Below, piece by piece: positions 56,104 to 64,000 of a stretch of 64,000 nt of DNA. The DNA is taken from assembly GCF_910592395.1 (NCBI RefSeq), contig NC_088323.1, positions 5,952,001 through 6,016,000 of the forward strand, in the 5' to 3' direction. Below the pieces are notes generated by a model. That model saw only the letters and a program-made list of their open reading frames with translations, did not search any database and was not told the DNA's origin. Numbering within the stretch: position 1 is the first letter of the stretch; the number at the start of each line of letters is the position of its first letter. The position numbers and the translations under genes were made by a program. The DNA is from Lineus longissimus. Its lineage: Eukaryota; Nemertea; Pilidiophora; Heteronemertea; Lineidae.

Positions 56104-56255
56104 TCGGGATGATGATGCCACGCTCAGAAATTTAATTGAGGAAGTGCAGGAGATTAGGATATGGTACGGACTTTCAGCAATGGAAATTGTATTACAGTTT
56201 TTCAAGTCCGGATTTCCTTTATGGTATCTTTTCACCGCCTCCAAGGAAATCCAAG
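56104..56255. promoter_or_regulatory. Bidirectional promoter of GARS and OSGEPL1
   Basis: Only 152 bp separate the mitochondrial-form ATG of GARS (minus) and the ATG of OSGEPL1 (plus). There is no TATA box. Both transcripts must start in or overlap this interval, so transcription may be divergent from shared elements or the 5' ends may overlap. Confidence 0.65.
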
Positions 56256-59200
56256 ATGGCTGCGCCCATGATCAGAAAAATCAATTTTGACACACCAAAA
56301 AAGCTAAATTTCTGTCTCTTCAAGCGACTTAATGAAAGCAGATCTTACGGTGTGCTAAAGAAATTCTATCGGTCCTTTCAGAAATGTCAACATAATGAAA
56401 GTCTTTATCGTACTTCCCGAGATATTTGCAATAAAAAATCAAGCCGGTGCTTTCTCTACACTGGGGTAGTGCATGGTCCTCGGAATGCACGTGCACTGTG
56501 CTGTCAGCTGGAAAGTGGGCGTGGTCGGACAGATGGCAAAAAGTTTGTTCTTGGAATTGAGACGAGTTGTGATGATACTGGTGCAGCAGTTGTTGATGAG
56601 AATGGCAGTGTCATGGGAGAAGCAATACATAATCAAACTAAAACTCATGTTCAGTAAGTTTTTGTACCGATGCCAGTTTGGCAGGCCTCGATCGGCCCAC
56701 AATAAATGAATTTAAGGGAGACACAGGCAGTGACAAAACCTGCCATAGCCGGGCAAGCTAAAGTTAGCTTTTGAATATGCCAGATGTCACCACGCAGGCG
56801 TCCACTGTGTTCACAGGCCACAAAAGTAGACTTCAGGAATAGTTGCTTGATAGGAAAAGAACAACTAAGACGATAGGGTCGACCACTGATTCTAAAACTT
56901 TATTCATCTTTTCAGGATGGGAGGAATAATTCCTCCTCTGGCTCGAGATCTCCATGTGCAAAATATCAAAGGTGTAGTAGATACGGCTATGGAGAGAGCT
57001 GGAATGACATTAGAGGTAGGCCTACCAACTTTTTCTCAGCATCTTTTCTTTAGTGGTTATACTACAGAACCAGGCCTATGTCTCTATAAGATAGATAAAC
57101 TCCATAGAATTAGAAGCTCGGAGCTTTGCATGCACCTTTCCTGGCTTTTCATAGGGCTGATGATTGATTGCCTGCTAACTTATGAAATGTGAATTCACAC
57201 TGTCCATATTTCTACTTCAGGATCTCGATGCAATAGCAGCAACAGTCAAACCAGGCTTACTGCCTTCACTTCGAGTTGGCCTCAATCATGCAAGGGAACT
57301 TGTTCGAGAGTCTCGGTAGGTTTCTAACTAATGTTCATCACTTTTGCAGGAAGAAAAATGTAAGACATTCACAAGGTGGTACACAGGTTCAGTACAATTT
57401 TGGCTTCTGTTCGCATAAACCTGCACTGCCAGGAATAATTATGATGGCTCCTGCTGAATTATACCATGCCAGTAAGTTCAATTTCATCTCGAACATATTT
57501 TCAGGAAACCTTTCATCCCCATTCATCACATGGAAGCACATGCTCTAACAGTCCGAATGATAGAAAAGTGAGTTTCTTCTTAAAACATTGTTTTCTCCTT
57601 ATGTCTTGCCTTGTCTAATTCATTCATTGACTTTCCAATCAACATTGGCCACACTCTCCACTGCCTGCTTGCTGTATAGAAGTAGATAAAGGTACATCAA
57701 GGAAGGACAGTATCCTGGACACGGATGACACTGTCAGTAGGGCGACAATGTGTCAGACATTTTTTTCCTTCTCTTTCAGTACAGGTAATCTCACTTCTTT
57801 ATTACTTGCAGTGTAGAGTTTCCATTCCTTGTTCTCCTGATCAGTGGTGGTCACTGCCTGCTTGCAGTAGCTCGAGGGGTGGATGATTTCCTCCTTCTGG
57901 GACAGAGTCTGGATGACGCCCCTGGAGATGCATTCGATAAGGTAAACCTATGGTTATTAGGTTGTGACTTTGCCTCAGGTCATGTCAGGCATATCACAGC
58001 TTTAGCATCCCCCTATCAGTATTTAAATTGTGATTTTGTCCTTGGTCAACTATGTACAGCTGATGTAGACCAAGGGTTGTGAGATTGTGACTTGTCCTTG
58101 GTTGTGACAATGTCCTAAAACAGTTAAAACCTACTCTTTTCTCTTCAACAGGTAGCAAGAAGACTCAAGTTGAGGAATATACCCGAATTCGAATCTGTCA
58201 GTGGTGGTCAAGCGATAGAGACGCTTGCAAAACTCGGCAATGTTGAAGCAGTTCCATTTGTTGCTGTGATGGGCCGGAATAGAAACTGTGACTTCTCTTT
58301 TTCTGGCCTCAAGGCCAAGTATAAGAGGTTAATAGAAAGTGAGGAGATCAGGCAAGGTAATTGACATGGATATGAGATATTAGTATTTTGGTTTAAAATT
58401 TCTTTTATCTCGACCCTGGTTTAAGGATATAATTTTGGCAATTTGTGGCCAGTAGTTGATAACATACATGTAGTAATTGCATTGTAGTCAATTGGATAAA
58501 GTAAGAGGCCTGTGATAATGACTTCACCCCAATGTTGAAAGATTTAGTTTTTTCTGTTCAAGGTGTTGCAGGAGGCTCTATCCTTCCAAATGCGGCCGAC
58601 ATCTGTGCCTCATTCCAATTCCATGTGCTCCACCATCTCTCCAAAAGGCTGCAGAGGGCGCTGATATTCACAGAGATGAATGGTTACCTCCCAGTAGAAA
58701 AGACACTGGTACGTAAAATGTTACGGTTAATTTTCCTTGATGCTGTGATCGTAGGCCAATGCCCTTTGTTAAAAGTTCAAAATTTTTACTTAAATTTGAA
58801 CATTTCTTAGTTTGTAAGTACGCACTGAATATGACTCTCTTATGATCCGACAGGGAATCAAACCCGCATCAAGAAGTGACTGTTGCAGTTATCCTCACGA
58901 CCCATGAAACTATGTCCACCTCCCAAAGCCTCATGATAAATATTGTCTTTTTTAGGTTGTGTCGGGTGGGGTAGCCAGTAATGGTTTTCTGAGACAGGGT
59001 CTTGAGAAGATGTGTAGTCATTACAACTGTCGTCTTGTCTGTCCTCCACCTAAACTATGTACAGACAACGGCATAATGATTGCATGGTGAGCGGTTTTTT
59101 CTTGATCCTTGCTGTAAGTCGCCAAATTAAAAAAAATGAAAACAATTATAGTGAAGGGAACCTGACAGTATAACTCAGATGAATACCAAACTGTTTCATT

Positions 59201-59536
59201 GCCAAAAGATTCAAAGTGGATTAAGTCCCTTTCGCAGCTGTAGCCTGCTCTTCCTATCTGGTTTATGCAAATAAGGTCAGTCATTCTATCTTTGGACAGA
59301 TATGACAGTTGAGAAAAGGCAGTGGTCTTTTCAACATAATATGGCCTTACATCATAATGTCTTGCCTAATTTTTTGTGTCTTTTATTATAGGAATGGTAT
59401 GGAGAAGTTAAAACTCGGTATCGGAATGCAAGATATCGACTCAGTGGATGTTCTAGGAAAGTCACAACTTGGGGAGGACATTTCGCACGAAGTTGAAAAA
59501 GCTACGATAAAATTACGTTCTGTGAAGTTATTATGA
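56256..59536 (+). CDS. OSGEPL1: Mitochondrial tRNA N6-adenosine threonylcarbamoyltransferase
   Basis: Qri7/TsaD-family enzyme that makes t6A37 on ANN-reading mitochondrial tRNAs. Nine exons: 56256-56653, 56916-57015, 57221-57315, 57505-57567, 57812-57941, 58152-58356, 58563-58708, 58956-59086, 59392-59536 (470 residues, phases consistent; human 414). The N-terminus ([11 protein letters not shown], then Lys/Arg-rich) is a likely mitochondrial presequence. Signatures: [39 protein letters not shown], the metal-binding IHHMEAHA (His206 and His210), [48 protein letters not shown] and [13 protein letters not shown] with its metal-ligand Asp. The presequence plus linker is longer than in human. The start ATG has context AAGATGG. 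Poly(A) signal at 59584. Confidence 0.95.
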
Positions 59537-60521
59537 CAACAAGAAATGATTCAGGAAAGAAACTTTTCATAGACTTCTATTGTAATAAAAGTTATATCAA
59601 GTTTATGTGAGAACATATTTTCTAGTTGCCCATTCTTGGTCTTGTGCATGCCCCTCCTCCTTGCATCTTGATTGGGTAATGCTGATGATAACACCCCACG
59701 CATTTTACAGTGAACCATCATAAAATTTAGGTTTCACTAGGTTAAATTCGTTATAACCATGTGTCACATTTTTCTGAGACACCCAGTATACACTGGTCTA
59801 TGGTTGAATTTTAGTTCCTCCATAATCTGATAGATGGCCATGTCACTGTTTGTCACATGTCAATCATGTGATCCAGTTTGACCAGCAAAATGGTAGACCA
59901 AGGTAGACATTGAAAACAAATGGTTTTCTAATTGAAACAATATGCTAGAGCTCTGCTAGCCTGGCATAGCATCGATTCTGTTGGTGGATATTATAAATAC
60001 CTGTGATGAAAATGACCTTTCACTCTCGGCATCTTGAACTAGGGCTGGGTGGGCTGCAGGGCCGGTTAATTTTATTCACAGCATAATTAAAGGCATATAT
60101 AATGCGCGAGTTTTCTCAAACCTTACCATCGTCATATTCGGGACAGAAATTCTGAAGTTTCGTATTTGGTAGAAAATCTGGACTCCTGCATGATTTTGTA
60201 TGCAAAGCAAGTAAGACACTAGTACTAGTAGTAGACCTTGGCCCTTAAATCCTCTAACATGGGTTTCCTGCCTTGTTCACGGCCTACGGGCCTAGTCCCT
60301 GCTGGCATGTCATGATGTGGCAGCCTATAAACACAGTTCCAGAGTTCGTATTCCAGCCATTTTGTGTGAATTATGGGACGTCCTGTAGATTCTAATGATC
60401 TTTGTTCTAATAAAGTAATAGTTGCAATATTCTCAAGCTTAGAAATTCTTTCAGAATCCAATCCATCTATGAAAAACTCTCGTAACTTACCTGAGTGATC
60501 AGTGATACTGACCATTCAATC
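59537..60521. other. OSGEPL1 3' flank and ferroportin upstream region
   Basis: AATAAA at 59584-59589 ends OSGEPL1. Toward the ferroportin start there is a weak TATA-like CATATATAATG at 60092-60102. I looked for an iron-responsive element (CAGTGN loop on a C-bulged stem) here. The CAGTG words at 59710 and 60509 do not sit on such a stem. Confidence 0.45.
59584..59589 (+). promoter_or_regulatory. OSGEPL1: Poly(A) signal of OSGEPL1
   Basis: AATAAA 48 bases after the OSGEPL1 stop codon, followed by a GT-rich stretch. This gives a very short 3' UTR. Confidence 0.7.
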
Positions 60522-63500
60522 ATGGAACCTGAACCTATTGATAGTGAAGATGAGGTCGAGGTTGAGAAAGCAGCACCACTCATTGAAAGAAATGGTAATA
60601 AAAGTGATCCCAGACTCCAGGATGATGAAGAATGTGAAGAAGAAGAAGAAGAAAAAGAAGAAGAAAAAGGTTGTTGTGAAAAGTTTAGAGGTAAGTCATA
60701 CTGTTGGTTTCGGGGATGAGATTTATTTCAATGGAAGGTCATTTTTTTATGTAGTATCATTAGTTGGTCTGAGGGAGTGAGTATGTCAAAATTATTTTGG
60801 GGCAAAAAACACTGTTTGTCTCTCCTTGGACCTCCTTCCCTCTAGAAAGACAAACACTTTGGAGGTTGCTCGGCATATCAGGCCCAAATATGCTTTCAAA
60901 AAATTAAGACAAGTAGTTCTGAAACTAGAGAACAGTTGTCAAAACATCAATATGTAATTTACAATTTCAGATTGGCTACACAGTGTTTTTTTCCTGGTCT
61001 ACTGCAGCCATCTGTTGTCAACTTGGGTATGTATTTTACCGTTCTCGGCGTGCTGGGATTTTGATGACTTTCGCCATTCAGCCTCGAACTATCTGCATTG
61101 ATGGTAGTGCCAGAAATTTATCCTTAGAGTAAGGTGAATACTTTCAACCACTTGACATGTCATCAGATGGTAAAAACTCTGGTTTCTCAATGGACGAACT
61201 TGCCGTGCCCCTTTCCAAGCTTTGTATTATAATGGTCTGTCATTGTCTTCATGTCTTAGGTGTATCTCCGGTACTTAATTGAGTGATTCTGTTGCTTGAA
61301 AGATTTCATGTATTTACACAAGAATAATAGGTGGAATTTTCTTAAATCCTTCCTCATATGTGTGCCTATTTTTCAGGGAGATCGGATGTGGCAGTTCGCC
61401 GTTGGCCTGTTCCTCGTCAGCCTTACCAAGGACTCGCTACAGCTAACTGCTATCTATGGGTTTTCCTCTGGAGCTTGTGTGCTGTTGTTCGGAGCAGTAA
61501 TCGGGGACTGGGTGGACAGGAATCCAAGGCTCAAGGGTGAGAGAGGCTGGGACTGTTCCCGGGACTGTTTGACCTGCTGTCTTTGGTCAGAGGCTCGAAA
61601 AAGTTCCTATTGGATGGTGACCAAGGAGTTTACATGAGCTGACTGCTATCTATGGGTTTTCCTCGGAAGGGTGTGTGCTGTTGTTTAGGCCTATTATAGC
61701 TGCCTTGAAACAGACGGGTCATGATTGGGTCTGTATAGCATCCTGTCCTTAGCAACATTAGAATATTCAGAATATCAAAATATTCTGTATCAAATTCATC
61801 TTTATTTTTTCAGTTGCCAGGACAACGCTCATCATCCAGAATCTCAGCGTCATGATCTGTGCCGTTGTCCTTTGCATGATGTTGGTGTACCCGGTTGCTA
61901 TGGCAACAGTCTGGGATGGATGGCTCAACAACATCTGTCAAATACTCGTCATTGTTTTTGCCGATATTGCTATCCTCGCCAGCACTGGACACAAGATTGC
62001 GATTGAGCGAGACTGGGTGGTGGAAATCTGTGAACGGAAGACGACAACTATGACAAGTAAGATGTTTTCAATCTTCAAGCCATACCGCATGAAAAGCTAA
62101 GCTTTCATTCAATTGGGGAGAGTGAAAATGAAGCTGGACTTGACTTACATTGACAATAGAAAAGTCCTAGATAAGAAAGCTCCACCAAACATGACTCCTT
62201 TTCTCAACAAAAGAATAAGACGGCTGGACTGATGAAGACCTGTTCACAGATTAATCGATTTTGATGATTTTCTTCCAGGGATGACAGCTATTCTTCGCCG
62301 CATTGACTTAACAACCAACATTCTAGCTCCTGTGGGGGTTGGCCAGATATTTACATTCGGATCTCTCTTCATCGGTGCCGTCTTCATCGCCGTGTGGAAT
62401 TTGGTCTCGTTCTTCATCGAGTATTACCTCTTGTGGAGAGTATATCACGCGGTCCCAGCCCTGGCTTCAAAGGCTAAAAAGACACAAGGTGAGTTTAAAG
62501 GCCCAGTGCATCCTTTCTTTTTGGAATTTGAAACAAAGAGAAGATGGTGTTTTGCTTGTGAAAAAGTCACTGGTTGCTTAAAATTTTACTCGGTGGGCAG
62601 CTGGCCCGATTCAGTCTGGTTGTGACTGTGTCCTCGACAACCTCGCCAATGGACCTTGTCCACAAACTGCGATATTGCAATGTTATCACACAGATGAACC
62701 ACTCTTCCTTGTTTGTCTATTCTTTGACATAGTTGAATTCATCTTTTCGTGGTAGTAACACCTAATCCATTTGTAACAGGACAAGGAGATGGCAGTATTG
62801 AAAATGGCGAGCTGCAGCCAATCGCAGCAATGCCAGACGTCAAAGTGCCCGAACCGTCCAAGAAATGCCCAAACATTTGTTACAAGATCTTTGGTACCTT
62901 TATCACCCTGGTGAAAGGCTGGCGTTGTTACATGCGACAGAGTGTGCGGTTTGCTGGCCTGGGACTGGCGTGTCTCTACATGACTGTGTTGGGTTTCGAT
63001 AACATCACCATTGGTAAGTTCTCGTTACCCCTTATTTTGATAAATGTGATATGAGTTATCTTTTAACATATTTTTGTGCGATGATTCAGTTAAAATAAAA
63101 AATTTGCCATATATGGTTCAGTTACCTGTTTTCTCCTCAATATTACCAATTTCATTGGTTTATAATTTCAGGTTGAACGAAATTTGAATGAAAGATTAGT
63201 ATGTTCAGCGATAGTTTCGTTTTGCCCAGTGTTTCCCTTAGGAATAACAGAACCTTCTCCTCCCCACCAACCTATGTATAAGAAACCTCAAATATGGCAT
63301 TTCACTCTTAAATGGCAATTGTATATAGGTCCTCTTGTTGATATCAAAGTATCCCCTGTTTCACCTGAAGGTATCCAAGAAATCACTCCACCGTCCTGCT
63401 AAAGCTGCATATCCTTAGGCTGTTCCCTTGCGAACTTTGTTTCCATGTCTTCATGGTATGTTCCCTGGTACAACCAATGGGAATGTCCCATAAACCAAAC

Positions 63501-64000
63501 AAGCTTCGTTTTGTGTGTGGCAGGGCTCAAGGTCAGCAACAAACACGGAACAAGGAAAAACTACACAAGCAAACAGTCTGTATATACGCAGCCTATTGGA
63601 CCCTTGTTGGAGCAGTGAAATGTGATTTTGATAACTGTTAGGGACACTCTTTACAATGAGGGACTTCAGATTGCAAAAAGGTGGCAGTGTTAGTTCATTG
63701 TCTAATGCAATACAGAACCTTTGTGTGGATGAAATAGACATTGGTTTGATATAAGTGGGTTGTCTATTGCATAATTGTTGACTACTGCCACCTACTGGTA
63801 ACTAAGTTCCTCATTGCGATATTACATGAGCTTCAGTTTTTAAGTGGTTTAATCTGATATGTGCTTCCATCTTCCAGGTTATGCGTACTCTCAAGGGATG
63901 TCCGAGTCCATATTGGGTGTCATGATGGCCCTCGGGGCAATAACAGGAATCCTTGGTACTTACGGTTTCCAGTATTCAAAAGGAAAAGTCGGATTAGTAC
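60522..64000 (+). CDS. SLC40A1: Ferroportin iron exporter, 5' part (runs off window end)
   Basis: Plasma-membrane Fe(II) exporter of the major-facilitator fold. Exons: 60522-60690, 60971-61026, 61377-61536, 61814-62056, 62279-62488, 62756-63013 and 63878->64000 (406 codons seen; phases consistent). The N-terminus is strongly acidic ([17 protein letters not shown]) and longer than in vertebrates. Helices and signatures: [18 protein letters not shown] (Asp of the iron site in WGD), [61 protein letters not shown]. The intracellular loop (residues ~280-320) is poorly conserved. The exon at 62756 has a second in-frame acceptor at 62780. The region that would hold the hepcidin-binding cysteine is beyond the window. 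Confidence 0.94.

Noticed and set aside
60225-60515. 96-codon minus-strand open frame beside the ferroportin start, with a donor-like GTAAGT after the first codons
   Set aside because: No family similarity, no partner exon, and it overlaps the likely ferroportin 5' region. It reads as chance.
1-64000. CRISPR arrays, operons, bacterial promoters or insertion sequences
   Set aside because: The window is eukaryotic; spliced genes and dispersed repeats explain the structure and nothing bacterial was seen.

Overview
The window is nuclear DNA from an animal. Genes are split into many short exons with GT-AG introns, intergenic DNA is AT-rich, and it carries tRNA-derived SINE, LINE and MITE remnants. 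Protein matches are to bilaterian families. The WRN-like helicase has no exonuclease domain, and TATA-driven secreted proteins of no familiar family are present. This fits an invertebrate, probably marine. I cannot name the phylum.

Layout. 1-3.7 kb (-): 5' part of a WRN-type RecQ helicase. 4.9-8.6 kb (+): a nine-finger C2H2 zinc-finger protein. 11.4-16.8 kb (-): SARNP, with an enlarged set of RFG repeats and introns holding MITEs and a minisatellite. 18.1-19.7 kb (-): C2orf69. 21.4-25.4 kb (+): an eight-exon secreted His-rich protein with a PAN/apple-like six-cysteine region. 26.7-28.5 kb (-): 3' exons of an unidentified gene ending in a kinase subdomain XI-like motif. 28.5-33.1 kb: no gene recognised. 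33.1-34.9 kb (+): a 72-residue secreted Cys-rich peptide. 35.9-37.4 kb (+): SUMO. 40.1-40.8 kb: 3' end of a non-LTR retrotransposon. 42.2-47.9 kb (-): TMEM106, with a tandem pair of alternative exons and a SATB-like CUT-homeobox gene inside its first intron. 50.1-56.1 kb (-): glycyl-tRNA synthetase, with one U12-type AT-AC intron and two in-frame start codons (mitochondrial and cytosolic). 56.3-59.5 kb (+): OSGEPL1, head-to-head with it. 60.5-64 kb (+): ferroportin, cut by the window end.

How the genes relate. Most are housekeeping genes with unrelated jobs. GARS and OSGEPL1 share a short divergent promoter, and both supply mitochondrial translation (Gly-tRNA charging; t6A tRNA modification). 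C2orf69, the SATB-like gene, SUMO, OSGEPL1 and SLC40A1 all have human counterparts on 2q32-q33, so the segment looks like a piece of a conserved bilaterian linkage group. The two secreted-protein genes have clear TATA boxes and look lineage-specific.

Exon models were built by hand from splice consensus, reading-frame phase and family similarity. For each model I checked that the phases chain correctly. UTRs are mostly not resolved.
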